Assembly: GCA_013433145.1 (NCBI GenBank) | Contig: CM024168.1 | Coordinates: 11,540,184-11,604,183 of the forward strand | DNA length: 64,000 nt | Direction of reading: 5' to 3' | Origin: Ascaris suum | Lineage: Eukaryota > Nematoda > Chromadorea > Rhabditida > Ascarididae | Shown: positions 28,301 to 41,038 of the stretch, piece by piece | Numbering within the stretch: position 1 is the first letter of the stretch | Layout: the number at the start of each line of letters is the position of its first letter | Notes under the pieces: generated by a model | The model's input: the letters and a program-made list of their open reading frames with translations, nothing else | Databases searched by the model: none | Told to the model about the DNA's origin: nothing | Made by a program: the position numbers and the translations under genes

Positions 28301-31300
28301 CGTGTTAACCTTATAGCTTCCTCAGTATTGTCTATTACTGCAGTGCACAGATAATGAAGCAATTAATGTAGCTGCAAAGGCTTAAGTCACAGATGTCATG
28401 AGCACGAGGATGTCAACAGAGAAATATTTGTCAAAGTTAGTCAACTTTTCCTCCTATAAACATTGCATGAACTGTATTTCCACCAATAAAAACGTGCTGC
28501 TTGCATTTCCGCTTTTCAATGGGTAAAGCATTGTAATCGATCAGTGACGGCCCTTTAATACGTAAGTCGTCTGAATAGATAGATGTTTAGGTGAATGAAT
28601 ACCGGCAAATTTCAAATGAGTACATTTAAGGCAACATCACTGAATAAATTCAGGGCGCCAAGCATCAGTATTGTATATAATGGATCTGACGGGCCTGAAG
28701 TACGACCCGCGGCTATACCAGTTGGTAGTGGGCCCTCTGAAATGCCTCGCGATATTCATTTCGGAGCATTACGCGGAGCTCATTAAGTATTTCGTCCTGG
28801 CTGGTGCACCACCTTTCGTTTACCCACTTTACAAAATCGCAAAACCACTACTGCCGACGCGCATTAGCGATCGAGTTCGTTCTATTCTTCTCCTTTTGCA
28901 TTTGTTCGATCTGCAGTTCCAATGCTCTCTCATGCTATCACATTGTATGTTGATCTTTCTGGCCAAGTTGTGAATGCCGTGTTTGCTTATCAATCATAAT
29001 ATACAAATTACTCAAATCAACGAATACTCTCGGCCCTCTCTACATCACATTCGTTTTACTCGAGTAATCAATGCGATAAGCACAAAAATCTAGGATAAGT
29101 AGGTTCAGATAAGACCTTACAAATACAACCTAGGTGCGCTGGATAATCATATAACGTTAAAGAAACTCAAAATCAAGTATAAGACAGTTCAGATCGAGGC
29201 CAGCCAACAGATCCCTTGTGATCACTTCATTTTACAGCAGAAGATATGTGCCACAGAAAACCTTACCTCGGATAGGATGTCTCCTTAGCGAGGATTATAG
29301 CTTATTGTAGTCCGAAAGAGCCAAAAAATCGAACCCATTCAGCAACATGGAAAAAAGTGACTGATAATGGGGAATATAACACCTTGCAGCATCTTAATTT
29401 ACCTTAATTCTTCGCTGTGAAATTGTAACTACCGGAAGCGGATTCTTGACATAAATGTCACTGCTAGTTGCTAATTTGGTTTGTGTCATAGACAGTTTCT
29501 CAACTAAACGAAAGTAAAGTGAAATAGCAAAAAATTCTCGAATCACCTGTCTAATAGACTTTACAGAGGGACTCGGTTTCATAACAGAGTCGCTAACCTA
29601 GACGCTGAATGGTTACCAGTGTGCTCTTGCAGTTACTATTTCAGGTTTACATAATGAGTTCGCCAAGTTGGCGTAGCAGCATATTATCGCTTGCAAAGGC
29701 GGAATCGCTGCCCAACAAGTGGAACGTTGGCAACGAGAACGTCTTTAAATTCCCTGTCGAGTTGCCAACGAGATTTCACGAGAGCGAACGTCAAAATATT
29801 TTCGCGGTGGTCGGATATTTTTCTGAACTTCTTATACATTCATTCATTATTATAAAACTGTGAGAACTCTTACGGAGTGAAAGAATGAGCCAATTTTCGA
29901 GTGCTTTAAAGTTTTGAAACACTCTTTCGATGTGACTTATGATGGTCAGTTCAAACATGACCACATTCCTCCAGCCTTGGATGCATAGTTTCACGGATAT
30001 AACCGTTCGAAAAATAGCCAGGGCAATAAGGAGGGCGACTTGGTCGAGCAAAGCACCTAGGAGGTCACGTACTAAACTGAACTGTTTGGATCAGCGGAAA
30101 ATCCCTCATAAGCATCACAAAGTTCGAACATATTCGAATGGCGATAAACTGTTTAGAAATTCCGAATTCGGTTTTTCCACATTCGTTTAGAAGGGCATCA
30201 AAGAGCTGCAACTGATAGACGCGAAGTAACTGCTGCCTTAGCATGGATGCGCTGGCAGGAAAAGAAATGCGAACAGAGCCTTTTGGCTGAGATGTTGACC
30301 CTGCAGTGCGGCAGTGATTTAGCAGATTGTTTCAGAGCGCATGATTTTCGGTAGGAAATTATTGAATTTGGTCGACTCCAAGCTGCGCTGTTGAAGCATC
30401 TTCCGCTGTTGCAAGCTATGGCCTAATTCAGATTATTTAGCTGTTTCTAGAGCGCCTTTCGTAATAGTCCAATGCATGAAGATCTGCGGGAAAGTTGCCG
30501 CTCTACAGAAAAATATGTATCTCCTTTGAGGCTCTCAGAGTGTCTCCGTGACTTGTCGTTTTCTATCTTTTCCCATCGGAACTCTCCACTAACGTCAACT
30601 TTACGGTTACCGGGTTTTGCATGCTATTAGTAGATGTTAGAGTCTAGTGCAAAATGGTTTTCAGATGCCGAGCAGTATGGAAGGACTACATGTTGACGCC
30701 TTGAGCGAAAAGTACGTCACTCGAAAGCTTAACGTTGGCGATGTGCTGTATTGGTGGTTTACTGCGGATTCGGATTTCGCATTCGGCATTTATTTCACTC
30801 AGCACGCAGAAGACAGCGACAAGCGGAGGCTAGTACCCTTGGGAGTGCCCATCCACCTAACTTTCTTAACACAAATGGCCTGCTTTTCAAATTGGTTAGC
30901 CGGACACTGTTGCTAACGGTAAAATCTTATTCGCTTTCATGTTGCGAAGAGAGCAGTGTGGGTGGTTTCAAGATCGCTTGCTTCCCTAAGCACCTGCTCG
31001 CTTCTGGGCAATTAATGTTGGGAAATGGTTTCATCGAATAAACTGCCTCTAACTTTAACAAAACTCATTTTCTATGTGCCCATCAAACAGTTTCGGTTTG
31101 AGAGGCAAGAAAGCTATGAAAGCAGAGATACTCAGTTTTTTTCTGATGCTTTATGAAATTATTTATGAGGTACTGCAACTAAGCAGCCATTTCTTGAATG
31201 GCCTTCAGTTAGTGTCTCCGTTTAACTGAATTTGAACTTTCTGATTTGGCGGAGTTATCATCAATACGAAGTTTCAGTCATTATAAATCGGCTTTAATAG

Positions 31301-31862
31301 TGGATAATAAACGCTAAGAGCTGAGGTTCTTTTTAGTTTTTAGAAGAAAACCATCAGTACTAAATTTTCTGGTTCCTCTTCTTCAACGCCTTGCAACTGG
31401 TCATTGAAGAAAGGTTAGCACCTATTTCCCATAGCTTTTCTTCCACTTCCGGGAGGTCGAAGCGAAGGCCGCAGATGTTAAATTAAATATTGAAATTAAA
31501 CAGCCTCTTCACGAATGCAAACCAAAACCTGTGTATTTTTGATATAATTTGCTGTATCTACTGCGAATTGGTTCCATCAGGATATTTATTTCAGTTTTAA
31601 TGTTATTTCAATTTTAATTAGTTCAACGAATATTATTTTGCTTTTGTTTATTCACGAGTAATTTCAAAGAATTGAGCGAATATCTCCTTGTAGGATGCAA
31701 ACAATTTATCCGAGCTTCGGTAGATTGCCGGGTCCTGTGTTCACGCCAATACAAGGGTCCATCATCGCCAATAGAAGCGGATACTACAAAATTTTCTTCA
31801 TTTCCCACTGTCGTTGGCGACCACTCAACATTACCTTCAAAATTACGGATCGTTGTCCATGA
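25396..31862 (+). CDS. CRAL-TRIO and GOLD domain protein (Sec14-like lipid-binding protein)
   Basis: Seven exons: 25396-25571, 26164-26290, 27692-27812, 28654-28874, 29645-29806, 30665-30832, and about 31677-31862. The product, about 386 residues, has the layout of nematode CTG/SEC14-like proteins. An N-terminal CRAL-TRIO helical part (FNLLRWLQGH, residues about 32-41) is followed by the Sec14 lipid-binding fold (about 75-245) with WNLDGMHKNPRQHPIH, VEQCGQLDYWGML, ERETG, YIMDLTGLKYDPRL and AKPLLPTRI. A linker leads to a C-terminal GOLD-type beta domain (about 270-385) with LNVGDVLYWWF, ADSDFAFGIYF, IYPSF, LPGPVFTP and SGYYKIFF. Sec14-like proteins bind or transfer phospholipids or other lipophilic ligands at Golgi and endosomal membranes; the ligand here is unknown. 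The first ATG directly follows an AG, so it may be a spliced-leader acceptor. Exons 1-5 join in phase at GT-AG sites. The exon 6/7 junction is the one doubtful point: alternative donor 30894 with acceptor 31693 also keeps frame and would insert about 15 residues. The stop is TGA at 31860-31862. Confidence 0.93.
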
Positions 31863-32099
31863 TTGTTTTGATTGCGAATTTTTGTGATTGCAGTTTCTCG
31901 GCCTGTAGTGAGGCCAATGTTGATTTGTTTCGATGCAGTCATATGCGTATGCAAATTGGCTTATTCTCGTTGATTTTAATGGATAGAGCAGTGTGGTTTC
32001 TATTGAGATTTCTTAGCATAGTGCACGAGAAATGTTTGACTTGAATCAACGCTTCGTCGAGTAAGCGCTTGTTCCTCTTTAGTTTTTTTAGCAAACTAC

Positions 32100-32105
32100 A
32101 ATAAA
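32100..32105 (+). terminator. Possible polyadenylation signal of the CRAL-TRIO/GOLD gene
   Basis: An AATAAA hexamer lies about 240 bases after the TGA stop on the same strand and is followed by a T/G-rich stretch (GTTGGTGATTTC). This distance is reasonable for a nematode 3' untranslated region. The hexamer is common in AT-rich DNA, so the assignment is tentative. Confidence 0.35.
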
Positions 32106-32974
32106 GTTGGTGATTTCTTTCCTATAGTTTAGCGTATAAATGGATCTAAGCGTGCAGAATGCTCAGCTATGACAGCGACGGCTGAAAATATATATACATC
32201 AAGCGCAAGGAAGTTTGAGTTGTGTTCATTTTTATTCCCGCCTCATCGTGGAGGGTAATTTCGCATTTGTCGATATATATTTATTATCTATTTGCAAGCC
32301 ATTTTGCATTTAAGGGCATATTAGGTGCATGAAATTTTACCCTTTTATGACCTTGTCAGATGGCATGTCGACAATGCAGATCACATCCGCCGCCTCATTT
32401 TCGAATAACTTTATTAGGCATGCAAACAATAAATACTGCCTTATTAAAAAAGAGGTTGAGAGGAGGCGGCGAGTGCTCGCCCTCAGCTCCGCTCGGCCTC
32501 ATCTGTTGTTGATGGTGATATCGACAAATTCCCCGTTTCTCCGCAACTTCTTGCAAACCGAATAATTATTTGAAATATGCCTTTTCTGACGTTTTTGCGT
32601 TTAGAAAGGATTACACAGTTCGGAAAGTGTTCCAGGCCTACGAGATATTGAAAGGAATGCTCAGAAATATGCTTTGATGGCAAAATTTCGGCCGTTAGGA
32701 CAATTTAATCATGTGATAGTAAAGGATGGGGCGATGAGATGATAATGCGGGAGCTGAGGATTTATTCCGATGATAAGGAAACTGGGTCGATGTGACAGGG
32801 GCGTGACTGCAGGACATGGCTTCCATTCCTCCTCTCTGCACTAGGTTTGCAGGAGTGCCGCCTTTGCTAGTGAACTATCGTGGATAAAATATTATTAATC
32901 TTCCGGCAATACATATAAAAAATATACAGCTAAACAATGAAAGCAACAGAAGGAACACATAACAGCTTATTATT

Positions 32975-33201
32975 TCAGTAGTTTACGGTAGCGACGCCAT
33001 TGTTGTTGTGCCACTCAGTCCACTTGAGAGCACCATCTTTTAAATGATCCTTGCAGCGCCGATTTCCTCGCTTGCTCATATGAGGATATGCATATGATAA
33101 CCCTTTCTTCACATCAATCTCACAGAATATGGGCTTCAGAAATTCGACTACCCGACAGTCATATTGTGAGCAAAGAAGGTCATGAAAATGGCCCATTTCC
33201 C
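32975..33201 (-). CDS. Possible terminal coding exon, minus strand, unknown function
   Basis: A CACTTAG acceptor-like sequence precedes a frame that runs 75 codons to a TGA at 32977-32975. The encoded segment contains SQYDCRVVEFLKPIFCEID, then a basic stretch (PHMSKRGNRRCKDHLK) and a polar tail (WTEWHNNNGVATVNY). No family is recognised. It could be the last exon of the minus-strand gene whose candidate exons lie at 35-45 kb, but the phase of the nearest candidate exon does not match directly, so a further exon would be needed. The plus strand across 33088-33294 is also open and ends in a segment resembling the C-terminus of retinol-dehydrogenase-like proteins; only one reading can be right. 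Confidence 0.3.
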
Positions 33202-35071
33202 CTAAGTGATGCGCATGCGCAAAGCAGTAGAATCTGGGAAAGCTGCGAAATGTTATCCAAAGATTTAGCCGATCTCGCTAAGCTCGCTGTGTAGAAAGAA
33301 CAACTGTTAGGACTGGTGAAAAGGTGCGAGTAGATTAAATACTGAAAGCAGGTGTTATGAGCGCGATGATAACAAAAAGTGATCTGTTTTCGAATAAAGT
33401 AGAAATGCCTGCAATGGAACCGGGCTCTATGACCCAAGTTTCATATCGATCCGGCCAGAAACCGGCAAAGGTTACTCGTTCACAGGTAAAGAACGTGAGA
33501 ACTAGGAATCATTAGAGCTGTTCTGAATTCACAAGATGGATATTTTTGAGATGGGTGATATGAAGGTCGCAACCCAACAAGACGTTTTCTCAATGAGTGC
33601 AGAGTTTTTCTTGGCCGAAATCGGCAATTTTCCGCTTGTCACAATCAAATTAACGAACAATAACATGCCTTTGCGTGCTAAACTTTGCACGTGCAAGTGG
33701 ATTTCTTGTTGTGCTTTCGAGCTTCAACTCATCAACTTTGAAATTGTTGCCTCATTGATGACTTTACTTTTTGCCAGTAGGATAGTTAGCTGTTAAATTT
33801 TCGCACAATTAAGACTCTCCGATCTCTTTTACTTAACTGACTCATCTTGAAAAAGAGAACTAATGCTTTGGGAAAAGTTTCAGTTCGGCCCAGCACAGCA
33901 CACACAAAACGCTGCAAATTTCTTCTACAAGACATACCGCTCACATATGTTTACCCATCAAACCATAAATGCCATAACTAAAAGTGTGAAATCAGTGCGC
34001 TTTCAAATGAAGTTGGCCCCACAACGATGCCACATTATCTCTCTTACATCAAAGTGCTAGGCTTCAGCGCATCATATTTTATTTCCATAGCCATACGAAC
34101 GTTATATTCTCACATAGAGCCGCGTAACACCCAAATAAGAGGTAAAAGAGAAGTCAGGATGAATTAGCATAGACGTCAAACATTTATTTGTTATCACGAG
34201 CAACCAATTTCTCACTTGATGCTATAGAGGAGTGTTTCATACAAAAGTAAAAAAGCCATAAATCTCTGGACAATGAATAACTGTAAAATTTTATAGAAGA
34301 GTTAGAGTTCTCGTGGATCTTTGCACCGAAATTATCGGTTAGTTAATATCACCTGGTGAATTCTTTGCTTTTTCAAATATTCGCTGAGACGTTCTTTTAA
34401 ACGTAGCTGTCATTTAATGCAGCAAATCATCTCATTCCACTGCAGCAAGATACAAACGTGATATCAATATTTTATCGATATGCGAAGGCACTTCCATAAG
34501 TGGTAATCGATATTCAGCTTTTAAATGATCAATACCGACTGCGGATACTGCATTCGCCGAAAACAGCGTCAAAAAGTGGTGCGCTTTCTCTGTGCCAAAC
34601 GCTCGGAAAAAGAAAACGACGTCGACCAGAAAGTAAAATAGAGAAATACTTAACTACTACCCAATATTCTTTCTGTTTCTATCGCTGGAGGTCCAAATTG
34701 TCATTCACCGATATTAGCTTCCAGCTGATGTTAGCTAATCGTCACTTTGCGGGACTATGGGACATATATTGGCTTCATTATTCGACTAGAACTATCATCG
34801 TTTTAGCTCACGGGACGCAAATGTGATCGTTCGCTGTGTGTTTGATGCGATTTGCATCGTTTAAGAGTTCCTTCAGGAAGAGTCCATAATTAAGGAAGCA
34901 ACATGCGGATTTCTTGCACCTGCAAATATCTCGTAAACTTGCGTCTCGCTGAAATTTTTCCTAGAGATCACAGAATGTACTTCTTCCAAGAAATATAACG
35001 ACACTCGAATAAAGATGACTTTTAATGAGTTTCCGTTCTCCGTAAAATGCACTAATTTTGAACTGACTTAC

Positions 35072-35886
35072 TTGTGACGGGGTGTTTTGAAGTTCGGCGT
35101 TATACCCGAATTTTTCTAGCACTCCGAGTGGCTTAAGCCGGTCAAGATCGGGTAGCAATCGCCAGCAAATCACAGCCTCAACGAGAAATCCAGACAAAGT
35201 GTATGCAAGCGACTCGGATAGCTGCAAACTGCTGTATAAAGCGCAACTTTAGTTCTATTAACAATGATGCTCTCGCGAGGACCCGTTTTCATGATATCCG
35301 CAATGCACGTTTGCATTAACAAACTGAGCTCTACTTTTACCTTTAAACTGAATGCTTTTTAAACGTTTTTAAAACGTTTGCGTGACAATGCTTGTATGTC
35401 TTTTGTGACAATCAACTCATGTATGTTTAATCTCAATGAACCTCGGCCGAAGAACTCTTCGCATTTTGAGTGGGAATCTAGCCTAAAGAGGCGACTACGT
35501 CATCTTCAGGTGACTTCCATATTGTAATGGCTCCGCCTAATTGCGGTCAGTGTTTCACTAATGTCAAGTTCGTCGGTGATGAATATACGACTGGATGAAA
35601 ATGACCGCAGTCAAGAACAGCTGATCCGCAACTGCACTCGCAGCAACCAGTGCTCCTGACAACATAGCAGGTAAAAGGGATTGGACATACTTGCATAAAG
35701 CGGCGCAAAACGAAAGAGCAGCATAGAGGGTTGTTGCGATAATGAAAGCAAATGCTTGCACACAGACTGCTGCCGCACCAAACGATGTTGCGGTATCAAG
35801 GGACCACCGTGCATGCTCGACACCAACGCCGGAAAGCATTCCGTGTGCACCTGACAAGCAAAGTAGGACGCCCAGCGACCAGTAAT
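35072..35886 (-). CDS. Two candidate exons of a multi-pass membrane protein, minus strand
   Basis: Exon A is 35886-35606 (or ends at 35691). It follows a clear GATCGTTTCAG acceptor and encodes DYWSLGVLLCLSGAHGMLSG, then a long alanine-rich hydrophobic stretch (FGAAAVCVQAFAFIIATTL, ALSFCAALC) and a further hydrophobic run if it continues. Exon B is 35221-35072. It follows a CAGTTTGCAG acceptor, contains 50 whole codons (LSESLAYTLSGFLVEAVICW, then LPDLDRLKPLGVLEKFGY) and ends in a good donor (CACAA|GTAAGT). If exon A ends at 35606 the two join in phase. At least two, probably three or four, membrane-spanning segments are visible. G+C content rises over exon A, as expected for coding sequence. 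I do not recognise the family. The upstream exons may be the blocks at 41039-41223 and 44893-45145. Confidence 0.5.
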
Positions 35887-38800
35887 CTGAAACGATCCAC
35901 ACCGCTTCTATAAGTTTGATGAATTTCGGGTGAATGGTAGATGAACACAACCAATTTGATAATTGATCAAACGTTTTAGCATTTGGCTCTTTGTCTTTTC
36001 ATTTTCTCCCTGTATATGCATAGACCTGCTTCCGTTTAGATCTGCTCGCAGGCGCACCCACAAATTTCTCTTCGGAGCCCTTTCCAAGAGTGAAACGTGA
36101 AAGTATTTCACACGCTGCTCAGATGTTCTCATGAAGAATTGCAACGTGGAGAAAAATTCGCAACCAATCTTGAAACAGTTTTAAGGGGAATCGTTTTTGG
36201 CTCATAAACGGTGACTTCTTCCCGGACGAAAGCTTTCTTTCTTGGAAGGAACTTCACTTTACATGCGGCCCTTTTCACTCGGAAAATTCACTTCTGTTAT
36301 GTAGCGTTGATTGAAAGCTCTGGTCGGCGGACGGAAAGTTGGCGATTTATGTTCCATACGTTGCCAAATACCGCTTCAGCTGGGCTTTCGGTCCTGCCTA
36401 TTTGGTATAAATTGCTCAAGGTGGCCTGCCTCGCTTCTTTTATACCAGAACGGCTCGGAGATCGCAAGGCAACATTGGAAAATAGGCTTTTTTTAACCAA
36501 TAACGAGACTGTTCGTGAAAAGGCCATTTGCATAATAAATAAGGCCGTAAAAAAGGCACTCCAATGCTCTCAAGCTGTGCAAGTTCGGCATGTTTAAATG
36601 CGTCAGAGAAGAATTGTATGAGGTAAAATGAAGTGGTGAACAATAGGGTGGGAGCAATGAGCGTAGTATCGTTATGGAACTCGCTGAAAACTGTATCCGA
36701 GCGAGAAGCAGAGCAAGTCGGAATGCGGAACTAAACGTTTTAAGCAGTGGTCAATCCTTAGCTCTTATTAAAGTGAAGATTGCTATCGACCACGAAAATA
36801 AGCATATCCCATTCCATTTCATCTCACTGATGCAAAAAGACCTCGTCCATAAAGAATCAGCATTTTCCGCACAGTTTTCTGCTGACGAAATCTCAAATAC
36901 ATACCAAGTGAGCGTCGAGTAAGATCGCCAGTGCACGTATAATTGCCAATCCAAGCACGCTTATCTATGAAAAAAAGACATCTCAGGGCAATCGGTGACG
37001 TTCAAAATTGATGACGGATAACTAACTGCTGTATGTATATTAAGTAATGTGTTTACACAGCAAGCAATGCACTCGTCTCTCATCCACATATAACCGCTAA
37101 TGTCCTACCTGATGAGAAAAGCATTATTTACATGACTGTACACGGATCGGGCCCGCATTTCTGAACTAATCAATCGTTGCCTATGTTGGCGGCACAAAAG
37201 TATATCGATGCAAGTAAACTCCGTCCCAAAACATTAAATTTGATGCGAGCACAGCAGTTCTGAAACGCTGTTGAATTGTTGCCAGCACTCTTATTAATAT
37301 CCCTCTCTCGCCCACTGGTTTCTCTTTGAATTAATTAACGCGCTTACAAGCTTCTTTATATGAATGGGGTTCACTTCTACTGATAAAACTTCCCCACCCT
37401 CCTCCCTTCCCTTCTCTACTATCAAAACATCGAGTAAAATTTCTGCGTGGAGCTCTGAGGCTCGAATTTTTACGCGACATTTCTCCTTTTATTTAATTCA
37501 TTAAAGAAGAGGGACTCTATCGTGCGCAAGAATCAACAAGGCACTGTCGCAATGTTTTACGGACACGTAGTCATCTCAGGCGACAACGGCTGCATTTGGG
37601 TGAAGTTTTTTGGATGTGTGCTTGATAAGTCCACTCGATTTTTTTCGCTGACTTCATTTCCTTTTCCTCTCTCCGCCCCCCCCCCCTCCAACTTCGCATT
37701 TTTTCCGCTCCTCTGATCCTTTTCCGACCTCATATTGAATGAATGAAATCGTTATCATTTCCAAAATAAATAAAGCTACGAATGCGTTTAATCACCCGCC
37801 AGCACAAACATTCGAACAACAATGAGAGTGAGGTGATAATACAAAACCATTTAAATAAAAAAGCATTAAGAAGAGAGTGAAGTGTGGAAAACAATAACTT
37901 AGTGACTCGTAAACACGATACGGAAATCCGATCAACTAGCACTCGGCAATTACAAACGACGAAAAGATCGTTCTTTAGCTTGCGAGCGAAAGCATTTCTA
38001 CTCTGCACTACTTATTCAGCTAATAGCTTCAACATGCGTAACACGCGAAATGCGAACGAGTCGACTGTCACCTTTGCGTGGTCTGCCTGACGTTGCTTTG
38101 CCACCTTTGTCTCCAGTTACGAAGGATGTCGCCTTGAACGCAATGGCAAGTAAATGCTACCAAAAGGAATGCTCGAAAGACTGTTTGAAACTTTGATAGC
38201 ACAAGTGAAGATTGGAATGTTTTCCTCTGACAAGAGGACTTTTTAGATAAGAACCTGGGAATGATCTGCAAGCAGTTGCCCTAGTGAACCCGACCTGTAA
38301 ATTTTCTTTTCCACCCATTTAGTATGTGTGGCGTTTGAATGGGGGCAGGAAGGTGTGCAATATTCAAAGGACGACGAGAACTGAAATAAAAGCGTCTTTG
38401 AAGTATTGAAAGCACTTTATACTAAAGCGAAGTCGAGTGCACTTTCCGGAATTTGCGCTCTTCGTGGAATCTGCAAGCAATGCTCGTGCCACTTTGGACA
38501 CTCTCCCAAAGATCACGAATAATATTTTTACATGACCAAGGCGTTTAGCAGTCGAATAAGAGGACTTGTAGATGAAACTTCGAATCCATAAATGTGGAAG
38601 TAAGAGACAGCTGCCTGCATGGTTAAGGAGGATGAAGCAGCTGAAAAGCAGAAACAACATCAAAATATCACCGTGGTATGTTGGTTTCACCGGATCACTT
38701 TCTCATTCCCTAATGGATCAGCATTTTCTTCCTCCTTCTTTTCCGTAGTTGCGCAAAAGTTAGCTGAAGCGCACTAATTTGCACAGTGAGAATAGCATAG

Positions 38801-41038
38801 CGCAAGGATGGTTTGCCTAGAGGAAGACTGTCACTCCTAGTGGCACAACGGGATGGATGTTCACCATGCGTCGCACAAACAAAAAGGAAGGGGCAAAACG
38901 GATGTTCTTTCTCGCGGTTCGAGACGAAGCTATTTCAGTCTCAGCTGATCTCTGCCCTCCTCACGACCACTTTCAAAGTCAACCACAGATTTAGAGTAAA
39001 AGTTCTAACATAAGAACGAAAACAATCGGTGCGACGATGGGGTGACTTGAGGTTATACACCCGAAAACTCACATCAAAACTATTTTATACACCGAAATAT
39101 ACCAAAAACTATTCTTTTATCTTTTTGCATACTCTAAACGAATGTCTTTGAGGCCGTTAACACTGTAAGAAAACATTTGTGAGTCTAACGGTAGGTTTGA
39201 ATGAAAACTGCGGTCAGACATCCATATCCGCTATCCCAATCGTTCAAATGGTCCTACCATCAATCTCAGCTATGCGCACGTCACGTCCACGCATAGCAAA
39301 ACATACTCACCATGCTCATTATCAAATTAAAGGTAGACTGGATGTCATTCGGCTTCTCTACCGTGCTCAACACATCCTCTCTCCCCCCCCCCCCTTAGCC
39401 ACTCTATTCACGTGCTTATTACACCTAATCTGATGACCCACCGTCGTCCCCTTTCTATTCCCGTTACCAGTTCATTTACACGTGCTATGGTAACTTGTCA
39501 TGGCCATCACAGTTCCCACACAACCACTAACCCGTGTTATCAGCGAACCTTCTTCAAAAGACTTTCATAAATTTCAGCAACTTTCCGAAAGTCTACACGC
39601 ACAACTATTCCACAAGCAATACAGAGATTCTGGATAGAGATGCATTATTTCTCAACGAATATTCAGTCGATATTCTCTGAAACCATGCAACTATTTTCAG
39701 CACCTCCATCTCACCATTTCATGCATAAAACGGTTTTTTTGCTCCACAGTTCAAGTCCACATCGAAACAACAAAATATCCCCATTTATTCAGCACAGGGA
39801 GGGAGGACGGCAAGTTATGAAGAGGTTGGTGCTCATGCATGATAATATGCAATCATTTTATATCAAGAGAAAGAAGTAGTAAGTTGTATGATGAATTCAT
39901 AGGAAAAAACGTTTCTAAAGAGAAAGGAAGTTACCGGATTAAGAAGGCGATTCGAAAGAGCGCGTGCCCAAAACATAACGATCACTTGAGCTGTAATCGA
40001 TAGAAGAGAGTGTGATGTTGTCCAAATGAGCAGATAAGAATTCTAAGCTTCGTTCAGCATTACCTCTTCAGGAACACACTAATAGCGACTACAACATTCA
40101 ACCCTGTCTCGGTCCTCATCCAACACAATAAACTTGCAGTTGCAGGTGGAAGGCAGATTTAGAATCCTTTGCGAAACACATAAGGAAGCGAAAAAGTCGA
40201 AATATTCCTGACGATGTAAGTAATGTCGTTTCATCCATCCAATAAAAACTATTACAGTGAAGAAAGATATAAGGCTGGACATCTCATCGCCTTAGTGTGT
40301 TTTATCAACATGAACTGGTTGCTTTTATTCATGAGGGCTTTCGCGTGAGGTAACGATATGTTCGTGTGCTTCAAAAAATCTCAAAATTTTTAACTCAAAC
40401 AGGAAGTTATCTGGTGCAAAACAGTATGCAGCGATTGGCGCTAATATTGAAAAATAGTGCATTTTTTGTGCGCTTGGTAACTGCCACCGTATTTACGGTA
40501 ATTTACGGTAAACGGTATTTTACGGTATTTACGGTAAACTTTTTTACCTGGTAATTTTTCACCTGGCAATTTCGCTTCCAAAAGAAGCAAATAGATAGCT
40601 AATAATACTCACTAAATTCGACTCTCATTATATAATAGGGAAATGCCAAAAGGTATACCTCACCGAAGGCTAATAAGGTGTAAAGGGCAATAGTGCCAAA
40701 GATGAGCTGCGTCGATTTGCAATTCGATTCTCACTAATTATCAAGCCGTTATCCGCCTTCTCACCTTCCATCATGGATGCAAACAAGCAACATCGCCACC
40801 AACGCTTATGAACTAGCTTAAACAGTACTGATAAAACTGAAATATAATAGCACAGGAAGGATCAAAGCGAGTTTATATTATGGATGTGGTTGGCGGAGAG
40901 GGAGAATCAGCTATTGAATTCTTTAAACGAATCATGCTTAGCTGTAAAACAAAATTTTGTGTTATTAACATCTGTGGTTGGTCATATTTTCACAATAATT
41001 TTCTGACGCAGATAGACAACAGCGAATACGGTACTCAC
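35887..41038. other. Probable introns or intergenic sequence, no firm gene
   Basis: Plus-strand frames at 36211-36597 (128 codons) and 36674-36922 look mildly protein-like (DRKATLENRLFLTNNE; VKIAIDHENKHIPFHF) but have no recognised domain. A minus-strand frame at 38364-38690 starts with a signal-peptide-like segment (ILMLFLLFSCFILLNHAG). Minus-strand 40079-40282 starts with a hydrophobic segment (SSLISFFTVIVFIGWMKR) that could be a further exon of the candidate membrane protein. C-rich runs occur at about 37676-37688 and 39386-39398. A TTTACGGTA repeat at 40487-40537 is listed separately. Confidence 0.4.
40487..40537. repeat. Short clustered repeat of TTTACGGTA
   Basis: Four copies of the 8-mer TTACGGTA begin at about 40493, 40503, 40520 and 40529, with spacers of 1-9 bases, and CACCGTA and AAACGGTA variants lie between and before them. 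The motif with its flanks is partly self-complementary (TACCG/CGGTA), so the block can be read as direct copies with some dyad symmetry. It sits in non-coding sequence between candidate minus-strand exons. No function is assigned. Confidence 0.7.

Larger units (their letters stand above)
31863..35071. other. 3' flank of the CRAL-TRIO/GOLD gene and unresolved sequence
   Basis: Apart from the polyadenylation hexamer at 32100 and the minus-strand block at 32975-33201, I see no supported gene. The interval 32970-33300 is open on both strands and probably contains a real exon on one of them. Plus-strand frames at 33536-33796 (starting MDIFEMGDMKVATQQDVF) and 34500-34826 (with a basic patch GKRKRRR) lack recognised domains or strong splice sites. 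Confidence 0.45.
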
